From positions 124,001 to 188,000 of the forward strand of contig NZ_CP049156.1 of NCBI RefSeq assembly GCF_011493005.1: DNA of 64,000 nucleotides, given 5' to 3'. Below are positions 54,411 through 62,762 of this stretch, piece by piece; position 1 is the first letter of the stretch; each line of letters starts with the position of its first letter. Below the pieces are notes generated by a model. The model was not told where the DNA came from and did not search any database. It saw nothing but the letters and a program-made list of their open reading frames with translations. The stretch comes from Caballeronia sp. SBC1 (GTDB taxonomy: Bacteria; Pseudomonadota; Gammaproteobacteria; Burkholderiales; Burkholderiaceae). The position numbers were made by a program, and so were the translations under genes.

Positions 54411-55768
54411 ACGGCCTCCGATAACGTGGCGTCGAAGACGGTGCGGGTGCGTTCGGCGAGCAGCGCGAGTTCGTCGTCGCTGAGAATGTACGGCGGCATC
54501 AGATAGACGGTCTTGCCTATGGGTCGCAACAATAGCTCGTGTTTCAAGGCGTTTTCGAAGAAACGCCGGGAGAATGAGCGAGCCTGGGTGGGATCTTCAA
54601 TGACGGCGTCGAAGGCGAAGATGGTGCCGCGTTCGCGCAGGTTCCTCACATGAAGATGATCTTGAAGCGGGCTCAACGCAGCGCGCAACACCGACGATTT
54701 ACGGCGGTTTTCTTCAAGCACGTTGGCGCTTTCGAACAGGTCGAGCGTCGCCAAAGCGGCGCGGCATGCAAGCGGGTTGCCCGTGTACGAATGCGAGTGC
54801 AAGAAGCCGCGCGTCATGTCGTCATCGTAGAACGCGGCGTAGATTTCATCGCGTGTCAGCACGATGGATAGCGGCAAATACCCGCCGCTGATTCCCTTCG
54901 ATAAACACAGGAAATCCGGCCAGATCTCAGCCTGTTCGCACGCGAAGAACGTGCCGCTGCGACCACAGCCGACAGCAATTTCATCGGCGATGAGATGCAC
55001 GCCGTAGTCATCGCACAATGCACGCAGGCCCTTCAAATACGAGGGATCGTGCATCGCCATGCCGGCCGCGCATTGTACGAGCGGCTCCACGATCACGGCT
55101 GCAAGTTGCGGGGCTTTGGCATCGAACAGCGTTTTCATGTCTGCGAGCGCGCGTTCGGCCACATCACGCGCCGTCTCGCCTTCGCGGGCTTGACGAGCAT
55201 CTGGCGATGTCACCACGTGCGCGTGGCGAATCAACGGATCGTAGGCGTCCTTGAACAATGCGACGTCGGTTACGCCAAGCGCGCCGATGGTCTCGCCGTG
55301 ATAGCTGTTCGCGAGGCACACGAATTCGCGCTTCTCCGCGCGGCCGCTGTTGCGCCAGAAGTGGAAGCTCATTTTCAACGCGATTTCGACTGCCGACGCG
55401 CCGTCAGAAGCGAAGAACGCATGGCCCAGCGTGTGCTGCGTCAGGGCGTGCAGACGCTCGGCGAGCAGGACGGCGGGTTCGTGCGTGCAACCGGCGAGCA
55501 TTGCGTGTTCAAGCGTGTCGAGCTGATCTTTCAGCGCGGCATTGATATGAGGATTCGCGTGGCCGAAGAGGTTGACCCACCACGAGCTGATGGCATCGAG
55601 ATATCGATGCCCGTCGTGATCGTAGAGCCACGCGCCCTTGCCGCGAGCGATGGGCACGAGCGGTGTGCGCTCGTGATGTTTCATTTGCGTACACGGGTGC
55701 CATACGGCGCGTAGCGAGCGTGCGACCCAGTCATCGGGTGCAGACTTTGGCTGGTTGTTCAGGTTCAA
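54407..55768 (-). CDS. bioA: Adenosylmethionine-8-amino-7-oxononanoate aminotransferase
   Basis: 453 residues from a TTG at 55768, chosen because GGAG lies 5 bases upstream and relatives start near [21 protein letters not shown] codons at 55795 and 55807 are alternatives. Class III aminotransferase: [52 protein letters not shown] and PLP lysine in [14 protein letters not shown]. Uses SAM as amino donor. First gene of bioAFDB, only 66 bp after the hydratase gene on the same strand. Confidence 0.94.
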   Translation of the reverse strand: MNLNNQPKSAPDDWVARSLRAVWHPCTQMKHHERTPLVPIARGKGAWLYDHDGHRYLDAISSWWVNLFGHANPHINAALKDQLDTLEHAMLAGCTHEPAVLLAERLHALTQHTLGHAFFASDGASAVEIALKMSFHFWRNSGRAEKREFVCLANSYHGETIGALGVTDVALFKDAYDPLIRHAHVVTSPDARQAREGETARDVAERALADMKTLFDAKAPQLAAVIVEPLVQCAAGMAMHDPSYLKGLRALCDDYGVHLIADEIAVGCGRSGTFFACEQAEIWPDFLCLSKGISGGYLPLSIVLTRDEIYAAFYDDDMTRGFLHSHSYTGNPLACRAALATLDLFESANVLEENRRKSSVLRAALSPLQDHLHVRNLRERGTIFAFDAVIEDPTQARSFSRRFFENALKHELLLRPIGKTVYLMPPYILSDDELALLAERTRTVFDATLSEAV

Positions 55769-55834
55769 AACGACTCCAGGGGAGCGGCCAATCATGCGCT
55801 CAGGCAAGCACTCATGCGACGCTTCCGATCACAT

Positions 55835-56632
55835 TCAGGCAAGCCACGACGGCTTGCTCTTTTCCAGAAAACTGCGCACGCCTTCGCGGCCTTCGTCCGA
55901 GGCGCGAATTCGTGCGATACGGTCGGCGGTGTCCGAGATCAGCGTTTCATCGATTGGTTTGTCTGCCAGATCGACCACGAGTTGTTTGCACTCGCGCACG
56001 GCATTCGGGCTATTGGCGACGATCGCGGCCGCGATTGCATTGACGGTGGCATCCAGCGCGTCTGCCGCAACGACCTGATGCACGAGGCCGATACGCAGTG
56101 CTTCGGCGGCATCGAAACGTTCGGCGGTGACGAAGTATCGGTGCGATGCGCGCGCGCCTATTGCCCGGATCACGTAGGGCGCGATGGTTGCGGGCATCAG
56201 CCCGAGCTTGGCTTCCGATAAGCAGAAGTGCGCCGATTCCGCGCTGATTGCTATATCCGCGACGGCTACAAGGCCCATGCCGCCTGCGTACGCGTCCCCC
56301 TGGACCTTTGCGATCACGGGTTTCTTGCAGGCGTAGAGGGTGTTGAGCATGGTGGCGAGGCCGAGCGCATCGGCGCGATTTTCCGCGTCCGAGTAGGCGG
56401 CCATGCGTTTCATCCAGTTGAGGTCGGCGCCGGCACAGAATGCCGGGCCGTTTGCGCTGAGGATGATGACGCGGATGGACGCATCGTCGGCGAGCGCGCG
56501 GAAAGCGGCGGTCAATTCGACGATAGTGGCTTCGTCGAAGGCATTGCGGACGTCGGGGCGATCGAGCGTGACGTGAGCTACGTAGCCGTCGACGGTGACT
56601 TTCAGGCGCTGCAGGTTCATTGCATCGGTCAT
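55835..56632 (-). CDS. Enoyl-CoA hydratase, methylglutaconyl-CoA hydratase (LiuC) type
   Basis: 265 residues from the ATG at 56632. Crotonase fold: ANGPAFCAGADLNWMKRM (oxyanion hole), KVQGDAYAGGMGLVAVADIAI, and FCLSEAKLGLMPATIAPYVIRAIGARASHRY, a block close to Pseudomonas LiuC. It would hydrate 3-methylglutaconyl-CoA to HMG-CoA, the substrate of the lyase at 46770. It lies directly upstream of bioAFDB and may share its transcript. LiuC assignment is likely, not certain. Confidence 0.85.
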   Translation of the reverse strand: MTDAMNLQRLKVTVDGYVAHVTLDRPDVRNAFDEATIVELTAAFRALADDASIRVIILSANGPAFCAGADLNWMKRMAAYSDAENRADALGLATMLNTLYACKKPVIAKVQGDAYAGGMGLVAVADIAISAESAHFCLSEAKLGLMPATIAPYVIRAIGARASHRYFVTAERFDAAEALRIGLVHQVVAADALDATVNAIAAAIVANSPNAVRECKQLVVDLADKPIDETLISDTADRIARIRASDEGREGVRSFLEKSKPSWLA

Positions 56633-56999
56633 GGGGGTTTCTCGATGTGTGCGACTGGGTGTTTCGCTTAGCGCCAATTATCCCTAAATTCGTCGAGGGA
56701 TTCGATTTTGGGAGGGCGGGGGCGCCGGGCGGCGCGTGAGGCGCGAGAGGGGGCCGCGCGGTGATGTGGCTAACTTCGCTTATCGTGGAGGGTCTTGGTG
56801 GGGTTCGGGGGCTATTTCCCGCTGGCGCGGGGCCAAAGGTTTTTCGTTTACATGCAGGGGGGCTCATAGGGCGTGGTTGCGCCGCGGGTACTTATTTGGA
56901 GGTTGGTTGTCCGCGGATAGTGCGGGGTGATCCTTGGGTAGGTTCAGTCACTGGTGGCGAAGCGTGTCGGTATCTTTGACCCACAATCCAAAGTTTTAC
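56633..56999. other. Very G-rich spacer, 367 bp
   Basis: The plus strand is strikingly G-rich from about 56705 to 56950 (runs of 3-6 G). It includes a G-quadruplex motif at 56710-56729. Overlapping short frames in this stretch have low-complexity Gly/Trp/Arg composition and no ribosome site, so I do not call genes. It could be a degenerate dispersed repeat. Confidence 0.45.
56710..56729 (+). other. G-quadruplex motif
   Basis: GGG-A-GGG-C-GGGGG-CGCC-GGG satisfies the four-run G4 rule with loops of 1, 1 and 4. It lies about 80 bp upstream of the hydratase start, with the C-rich complement on that gene's coding strand. Confidence 0.55.
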
Positions 57000-57239
57000 A
57001 TGTCGAAGAACGACGTTTTAGATTTTCATAAAACACATACGATTGAGTGCCCGGCTTTACAACAGCAAATAGGCTTGGTGACAGCGTTGGACGCATGGTA
57101 CAGCGAGATCTCTTCGATAATTCACGGTCAACTGCCAGGGGTGTGGAGTGGACAAGGCGACCTATCGAAGACTGCGCATAACTCTGAAGTTCAAGATGCC
57201 GCGACGAAGGGCGCCCGGTACGGCGGAAAGCGACCGTGA
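57000..57239 (+). pseudogene. Truncated HEPN-like fragment, 79 codons
   Basis: 79 codons from an ATG at 57000 with no ribosome site. The segment LVTALDAWYSEISSIIHGQLPGVW looks like the C-terminal part of a HEPN-type RNase/defence domain (helix ending in a conserved His), followed by TAHNSEVQDAATKG. No N-terminal remainder is visible upstream, where the DNA is G-rich and non-coding. I read it as the remnant of a larger gene; HEPN is a tentative reading. Confidence 0.4.
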
Positions 57240-57308
57240 CTCTGTTTTTGAGATGCGCTCCATCAGGAATGCGTTACCGTTGTGTCGTTACGATAAAAAA
57301 TAATCAGG

Positions 57309-58130
57309 ATGACGACAAAATTAGTTGCTATTCAGGGCACCTCTTATGCCTTGTATTCCGCCGACGACATCCACGGTAACGCTCCAGACTCTGGGACAGC
57401 CTTGTTCGAAAATGCGACCTTATACGAGTGGGAGCATGACTTCGAACTCGTCCAAAACATCGAAACTTGGCTTCGATCGAAGTTTTCGGATTTTAGCTGC
57501 ATCGGTCGCCTGAGCATCCTTGAATATTTGCGCGATAAGGTTATGCAAGGCGAGGTCCGGGTGGTCCGGGCAGAACCCATGAGCGCAGACAATGGTTTCG
57601 TCCAACCACCCCGGCTCGCTGCGCCAAGATCGTGGGAGACGAAGCCCTTTGACCCTCCATACACGTACTACAGTTTGTTACCGGTCGCGCCCTTTGACTT
57701 CGACGGCTGGCACAGCCAGCTTGAGAGTTGGACAAACGACTTCGGCGACGCCGTAGCGACAGCGTTGCCGACGCTTCGGGGGAGTAACCTGACGCGTACG
57801 CGATTGAACGTCGCCGCTGCAATTGTCGGCGTGTTTAACCAAGGCTCGCGTTTGACCGACGCCGTAGATTTAGGCGATGTGACGGCAATCGGCGAGGCAT
57901 CGACTCCGTTGAGCGGAGCAGCGCCATTCGAGTATTTTTCTAGCGCACCATCCGACGGCGTGCTTTCGATGGCAATGCGCTCGGGCCGCGATGCACAGTG
58001 CTTCGCAGACTATGAGCAGGACATGGAAATGTGCAACGTCGCCAAAGCGATGTATGGCGGCGACCCCCGAACCTACACGCTGTGCAGTTCACGCGCGTCC
58101 GAAAACTACCGTACTTGCTTGGGATATTAA
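57309..58130 (+). CDS. Unknown protein with C-terminal four-cysteine motif, 273 aa
   Basis: 273 residues; ATG at 57309 with only a weak, too-close AGG. No signal peptide or membrane helix. Residues 1-110 are acidic and aromatic-rich (FENATLYEWEHDFELVQNIE); 110-160 contain PPYTYYSLLPVAPFDFDGWHS. The last 45 residues hold a symmetric C-X10-C-X16-C-X10-C pattern (CFADYEQDMEMC, then CSSRASENYRTC), probably a disulfide or metal-stapled helical hairpin. Similar cysteine tails occur in secreted effector-like proteins, but I do not recognise this family. TAATG overlap couples it to the next gene. Confidence 0.72.
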   Translation: MTTKLVAIQGTSYALYSADDIHGNAPDSGTALFENATLYEWEHDFELVQNIETWLRSKFSDFSCIGRLSILEYLRDKVMQGEVRVVRAEPMSADNGFVQPPRLAAPRSWETKPFDPPYTYYSLLPVAPFDFDGWHSQLESWTNDFGDAVATALPTLRGSNLTRTRLNVAAAIVGVFNQGSRLTDAVDLGDVTAIGEASTPLSGAAPFEYFSSAPSDGVLSMAMRSGRDAQCFADYEQDMEMCNVAKAMYGGDPRTYTLCSSRASENYRTCLGY

Positions 58131-58792
58131 TGGCTGCCAACGACAAAGTATTCATCACGTTCTATGACGACGAGAGCGACGCTTTCAAATACTCATGGCT
58201 ACGGCGTTCGACCGTTGAGCCATTTCTCGATCGTGCGCCCATTGACGCACTGCCGTCCCCCGCGCCGGGAGCGCCGATTACCAACGAGGACGCACGCTTG
58301 CTCGGCGGCATGGCGTTCATGAGTCTGGTTGGAGGCCGTCAGAGCCTTCGCGACCGCTTGGAGATTGTGACGGCCACGCCGATGGATTGGACGCCACCGG
58401 TCCCGCCAACCATGCCCGCGACACCGCCGCGGCCAGCAACCAACCCCACGGACGGACTGAAGGCACACGGTAATTTTCGGCACTGGCACATCGACATCAT
58501 GGCGGCGCAAGGCCGCGACCTGACGCTTGGCTTGTCACTGGATAGCGTTCGAACAACCATCACTTTCCAGACCGCAACTCGATGTTCCATTGAAAACTTC
58601 GGCATCACTAACATCGTGGGCGACATTGCGATCCTTGAGGATGGCACACAGGCTTATGACGATGCGCTTGTGAAGCTTAGTAGCTGCAAGCGCCTGCATC
58701 GTGCAATGCAACCCAACTGGATCGTCAGCGTATCGTCGGCGGTCGGTGTTAACGCGTTGGTGGAGTGCGTCGCTATCAGCGTTCAGCCGTAG
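58130..58792 (+). CDS. Unknown protein coupled to the four-Cys gene, 220 aa
   Basis: 220 residues; the ATG at 58130 shares one base with the upstream stop (TAATG). Soluble; starts KVFITFYDDESDAFKYSWLR, has a Pro-rich central linker (TPPVPPTMPATPPRPATNP, about residues 85-105) and a C-terminal beta-rich part (HWHIDIMAAQGRDLTLGLSL). Family not recognised. Constant coupling to the four-Cys protein suggests the two products interact, for example as effector and immunity or as two subunits; this is inference. Confidence 0.72.
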   Translation: MAANDKVFITFYDDESDAFKYSWLRRSTVEPFLDRAPIDALPSPAPGAPITNEDARLLGGMAFMSLVGGRQSLRDRLEIVTATPMDWTPPVPPTMPATPPRPATNPTDGLKAHGNFRHWHIDIMAAQGRDLTLGLSLDSVRTTITFQTATRCSIENFGITNIVGDIAILEDGTQAYDDALVKLSSCKRLHRAMQPNWIVSVSSAVGVNALVECVAISVQP

Positions 58793-59345
58793 ACGCGGCA
58801 TTTCGTACAAGTGGCGGTCATCACTTATCCGAGGTGAACCGTCAGATTTCTGCTTCAGGATTTTGATGCATTTCGCGACCGTACGCGCGAACATCCGGCG
58901 ACCGCTGCCAATTTTCGGTTATGGATGGACGGCTCGTGTCGGTCATTTTCTTCGACCTACTCGGCGAAAAATTCGCGCGCCACTTCTTCGCGCCGCATTC
59001 GCGGATTTCAGGAAACTACTGACCGACATACGGACGGCTTTACGACCGTTCTCGCCGATGCCGTTTTTTGCTTTCGCGATACACGTGGAACGCATCGACC
59101 GTTGGCATATCGCCAGTCTTGGCGGCGGCTTCCCGCTTGCACGACGGCCGGCACGGACGGCAGCGAGTCACCTTTTCTGATCCGGCGTAGCAATTGTAAG
59201 CTTCGCGGAACTGTAAGGCATACAGGGGACACTGGGGAACAGCACGAATTCCAGGCGTAGTGGCTAATAGCGAAAAAAGAATAGCTGACTCAGGCGGACT
59301 GCTAACTCAGAAAGCAGCAACCCGGCATAGACCGGGCAAAGGCAC
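58793..59345. other. Spacer after the unknown pair, 553 bp
   Basis: Open frames on both strands (for example 58701-59180 and 58925-59260) overlap each other, lack ribosome sites and show Arg-rich shadow composition. Possibly decayed coding DNA. A hairpin CCCGG-CATAGA-CCGGG at 59321-59336 may weakly terminate the leftward hydrolase gene. Confidence 0.4.
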
Positions 59346-60596
59346 CTATCTTGACGCTGTCTGCGTCTGCGCGACATTCCGATCATTCCAGACCACGGCG
59401 TTATCAACGGCATACAACCGGCACGGATCGCTGCTTTGCTTCTGGCACCCGTTCAACGCCACCGCCATGGGGTCGTCACCCCCTTCCGCCCACGACCACG
59501 CACCCGAGTCTGACACCGCGAACGCGCGGCTCGAATACTGATGCAGAAAATTCTCGTAACCCTCGCGGCCGCGTTCATCGAGGAACGGCACTGCAGTCAC
59601 TGCGTCCACGGTTGCATAACCCGTCGGCGTGGGTGCTTGCGGATCCGAAACCTGATATTGCCGATCCGTCGGCATGCCAACATTTTCGAGGAACGTCTTC
59701 ACGCGCGGCCACCAGATCGCCACACCGTCACGGTCCCCAACCAGCCGATGCGCGTCGTTCTTATACGCGCCGAAATTGACCATGTCGGCCTGCGCGCCGT
59801 GCGCGCTATACGACGCAAACATTTCCTCAGGCAAGTTGCCCGGCCACACGGAATCGTTGGTCCCGTACATCCACAACGACGGCAGCTTCACATGCTCACC
59901 GTATTCGCCAAACGCGCTCGTCAGGTTTTTCTGCCAGCCAGGACACTCATCCTGACGCAGGCCACCGGAGAAATTGATCAGGCCACGCACGCCCTTCGCC
60001 TCACCCGCATCGTGGGCGCCATATGCCATGGTCACCAGCCCGCCGTGCGAAGCGCCTGCCACCACCACGTGCTGGCTATCGACAAACGGTTGTTTTTCCA
60101 TGTAAGCCACCGTAGCTGCCACGTCGCGCGCCTGCGTGAAGCCATTGGCTTCGACGTCGCAACCGTTGCCGGTGTATTCCCCGCCCGATTCCGCAAAGCC
60201 ACGGCGATTCGGCACGACAACCACATAACCATGACGCACGAACTCGCGCGCAAACGCGATCGGACGCGCGCGCGGCTGGTCATGCGCATTGCCGGGGAGC
60301 TTGCCGTGATTGAAGACGACCATCGGGAACGGACCCGGGCCATCAGGTTTGAAGATGGTGGTTTCAAGCGAGACATCGCCTGAAGGCACTTGAATGACGG
60401 ACTCGTTGAGGTTTGCCTCAACAACGGGAAGCGAGGGGTCGAACGACTGCGGCACCGTGCCGAAGGCGGGTGCCTCGAGCTTCGCATACTGCTGCTCACC
60501 CAGGAACGGCTCTGCAAGCACCGAGGCGGACACCGCCGCGAGCGCAAACACGGCGCACACCTTTACACAACCTGACAACACTTGCCTAAATGCCAT
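59346..60596 (-). CDS. Secreted alpha/beta hydrolase with C-terminal extension
   Basis: 416 residues. Signal peptide ends ASVLAEP. Hydrolase core: FPMVVFNHGKLPGNAHDQPRAR, nucleophile Ser in VVVAGASHGGLVTMAYG, Asp in MYGTNDSVWPGN and His in YKNDAHRLVGD; resembles dienelactone-hydrolase/S9-like periplasmic enzymes. After about residue 310 an extra about 100-residue domain follows, with RAFAVSDSGAWSWAEGGDDP and NGCQKQSSDPCRLYAVDNAVVWN (a Cys pair). Function of this tail unknown. Confidence 0.86.
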   Translation of the reverse strand: MAFRQVLSGCVKVCAVFALAAVSASVLAEPFLGEQQYAKLEAPAFGTVPQSFDPSLPVVEANLNESVIQVPSGDVSLETTIFKPDGPGPFPMVVFNHGKLPGNAHDQPRARPIAFAREFVRHGYVVVVPNRRGFAESGGEYTGNGCDVEANGFTQARDVAATVAYMEKQPFVDSQHVVVAGASHGGLVTMAYGAHDAGEAKGVRGLINFSGGLRQDECPGWQKNLTSAFGEYGEHVKLPSLWMYGTNDSVWPGNLPEEMFASYSAHGAQADMVNFGAYKNDAHRLVGDRDGVAIWWPRVKTFLENVGMPTDRQYQVSDPQAPTPTGYATVDAVTAVPFLDERGREGYENFLHQYSSRAFAVSDSGAWSWAEGGDDPMAVALNGCQKQSSDPCRLYAVDNAVVWNDRNVAQTQTASR

Positions 60597-60960
60597 CCCC
60601 GAAACTCCACCCGCTTCTCGACCCGGCTACTTTCCGAAAGCACGAGTCAGCTTATTGTCACAATCCATCGATCCGGACGTTCGTACTGTCTCTCTCAGTA
60701 TTGTTGGTCGGATCGTCAAGTCATGTCCCGAATAGACAAGACAATGGGCTTCAATATGCAACACCGGCGTGCTGACAGATATTTAGCTTATGAAACAGTA
60801 ACTTAATATCATTCGCCAGCGACTGGCTAAAAGCGAGAGTACCCGGACAAAATGATTAGGCGCAATTAGAAAGTACCCGTGCGGCACACTAATTTTGGGG
60901 CGAAAGCAGACGTTAAGGAAATTATTGCCGCGATGCAGCGAGAATGGTCGCTACGACGTT
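60597..60960. other. Intergenic, 364 bp
   Basis: AT-richer stretch between the secreted hydrolase start and the 3' end of the YchJ gene. It must hold the hydrolase promoter. No gene or clear -35/-10 pair. Confidence 0.45.
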
Positions 60961-61398
60961 TCAATCGCGAACATCACCGTCAACATAACGCCACAGGCCG
61001 GCGGCATCGCGTTCGAAGCGGCTCGTCTCATGCAGCCGGAATGCGCGGCCACCAAGCTTGTAGCGCGCGACAAATTCGACCTCGGCGTGATCGGTGTCAA
61101 CCGGCGTGTGGCGTTTTATCTGCAAGCCAAGCCAGCGGGTGGCGGCATCCGCAGAGGTTTCCAGGTCGCGAGGGCAGGTGACATCGGCCCAGGTCGCGCG
61201 CAGATACGCCGTGTTGCCGAGCACGTAGGCGGTGTAGCGTGAGCGCATCAGTTCCATTGCGTTGCCCGCCGGTGCACGGCCTTCTATGAAGCGTCCGCAA
61301 CATTCGGCATATTGAGGCGGGCGTTTTTTAACAGCGCTGTTCCCTTCCGGTAATGCGCCGCCGCAAGGGCATTCCACGGCTTCCTTCATACCCTTCAT
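60961..61398 (-). CDS. YchJ family protein (UPF0225)
   Basis: 145 residues. N-terminal Cys-rich SEC-C-like zinc motif (VECPCGGALPEG, then AECCGRFIEG) and the family core MELMRSRYTAYVLGNTAYLRATW, with a C-terminal NTF2-like fold (VEFVARYKLGGRAFRLHETSRF). Function unknown across bacteria. Start overlaps the GST stop by 4 bases, so it is the last gene of the thiolase - SDR - GST - YchJ unit. Confidence 0.92.
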   Translation of the reverse strand: MKGMKEAVECPCGGALPEGNSAVKKRPPQYAECCGRFIEGRAPAGNAMELMRSRYTAYVLGNTAYLRATWADVTCPRDLETSADAATRWLGLQIKRHTPVDTDHAEVEFVARYKLGGRAFRLHETSRFERDAAGLWRYVDGDVRD

Positions 61399-62003
61399 AC
61401 CTCGACGCCTGGCATCTCGATGTGCCGCGGCTGCGCCTTCACACGCGCAAGCCAGGCGCGAATGGCCGGATACCGGCCGAGATCGAGGTTGGCTTCATCG
61501 GCGACATGGGTGTACGCGTAGAGCGCAATATCCGCGATGGTGTATTGCTCATCGACGAAATACGTCCGCGTCGCGAGGTGCGTCTCCATCACGTCCAGCG
61601 CGCGATATGAACCAGCGGTTTTCTCGGGCAGACGAGGATCGTCAGGGTGTTTGACGAACTGAAGAATGAAGCGCGCAACCGCGACATTGGGCTCGTGACT
61701 GTATTGCTCGAAAAACATCCATTGCAGCACGCGCGCCCGCGAAAGACGGTCCGTGGGCAGCAGCGGCGTGCCTTCGGCGAGGTAAAACAGGATCGCGTCC
61801 GACTCGAACAGGCACGTGTGCTCGTCGATCTGCAGCACCGGCACCTTGCCGTTTGGATTCAACTGACGAAACGCCTCGGTGCGCGTGGCGCCGTTCATCA
61901 TGTCTACTTCATGCCAGACATACGGCCGGTTCAGTTGCTCGAGTGCAAGCCGGACCTTGTAGCAATTCCCCGACGACGCCACGCCATGTACTTGATACGC
62001 CAC
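61395..62003 (-). CDS. Glutathione S-transferase family protein
   Basis: 202 residues from a GTG at 62003 with AAAGGA 6 bases upstream; a GTG at 62036 has no site. Thioredoxin-like domain GVASSGNCYKVRLALEQLNRPY (possible catalytic Ser/Cys), NPNGKVPVLQIDEHTCLFESDAI, and helical domain YTIADIALYAYTH. Third gene of the four-gene unit, 60 bp after the SDR gene. Confidence 0.9.
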   Translation of the reverse strand: MAYQVHGVASSGNCYKVRLALEQLNRPYVWHEVDMMNGATRTEAFRQLNPNGKVPVLQIDEHTCLFESDAILFYLAEGTPLLPTDRLSRARVLQWMFFEQYSHEPNVAVARFILQFVKHPDDPRLPEKTAGSYRALDVMETHLATRTYFVDEQYTIADIALYAYTHVADEANLDLGRYPAIRAWLARVKAQPRHIEMPGVEV

Positions 62004-62063
62004 TTCGTGTCCTTTTCGTTTGATTGAAGCACTCACTTCGGAAACCGTACTAATCTACGGCAC

Positions 62064-62741
62064 TCACCACGTGAGCGGCGTACCGTCGTACTGCACGAAT
62101 GAGCCGTTGAATTTTTTGGGATTCGCGGCGGCCGCTGCGATCACCGCGCGCATTCCGGAAATGCTGTGCGCCGGTTCGATAGCCGCCGACGAGCCGCCCA
62201 TCTCGGTGCGCACCCAGCCAGGATGCAACGCGATGCACGTCGAGCCGCGCGCTTCCAGCGACGCCGCCTTCAACGCCGCATTCACCGCGGCTTTGCTCGC
62301 ACGATACAGCCAGCCCGCAGTCCCGTTCATCTCCGCGATACCGCCCATCTTGCTCGACAGCACAGCGAGCACGCCATGCGCGGCGTCGGTGAGCGGCAGG
62401 AGGAGGGGCAGCAGTTGCATCGGGCCACGGACGTTGGTGTGCATGACGTGATCGAAATCTTCCGACAGCACGGTTTCCACATGTTCGGTGCGTGGACCAT
62501 ATACACCCGACACGATGATCGCTACATCCAGTTTCTCGCCATCGAGTTGCCAGCCGAGTGCCGCGATCTGTTCGGCTTGCGTCGTGTCGACCGGGAAGGT
62601 TTTTGCGCCCATGGCTTCGAGTGCTTTCAACGACGCTTCGCCGCGAGCGGTGGCGAGCACGCGCCAGCCGTCGCGACAATATCCTCGCGCGAATTCGTGG
62701 CCGAGCCCGCGCGATGCACCCACGATCAATACAGTTTTCAT
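62064..62741 (-). CDS. Short-chain dehydrogenase/reductase
   Basis: 225 residues from the ATG at 62741 (AGGGGAA upstream). Rossmann GASRGLGHEFARGYCRDG, IIVSGVYG in the usual NAG position, catalytic Ser/Tyr/Lys block VLSSKMGGIAEMNGTAGWLYRASKAAVN, and LHPGWVRTEMGG. NAD(P)-dependent carbonyl/alcohol oxidoreductase, C-factor-like; substrate unknown. Lies 21 bp after the thiolase gene. Confidence 0.92.
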   Translation of the reverse strand: MKTVLIVGASRGLGHEFARGYCRDGWRVLATARGEASLKALEAMGAKTFPVDTTQAEQIAALGWQLDGEKLDVAIIVSGVYGPRTEHVETVLSEDFDHVMHTNVRGPMQLLPLLLPLTDAAHGVLAVLSSKMGGIAEMNGTAGWLYRASKAAVNAALKAASLEARGSTCIALHPGWVRTEMGGSSAAIEPAHSISGMRAVIAAAAANPKKFNGSFVQYDGTPLTW

Positions 62742-62762
62742 AGTGTTCCCCTGCACGATGCT

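Noticed and set aside
58701..59180. Possible 159-residue protein after the unknown pair
   Set aside because: Overlaps the confident upstream gene in another frame, Arg-rich, no ribosome site.
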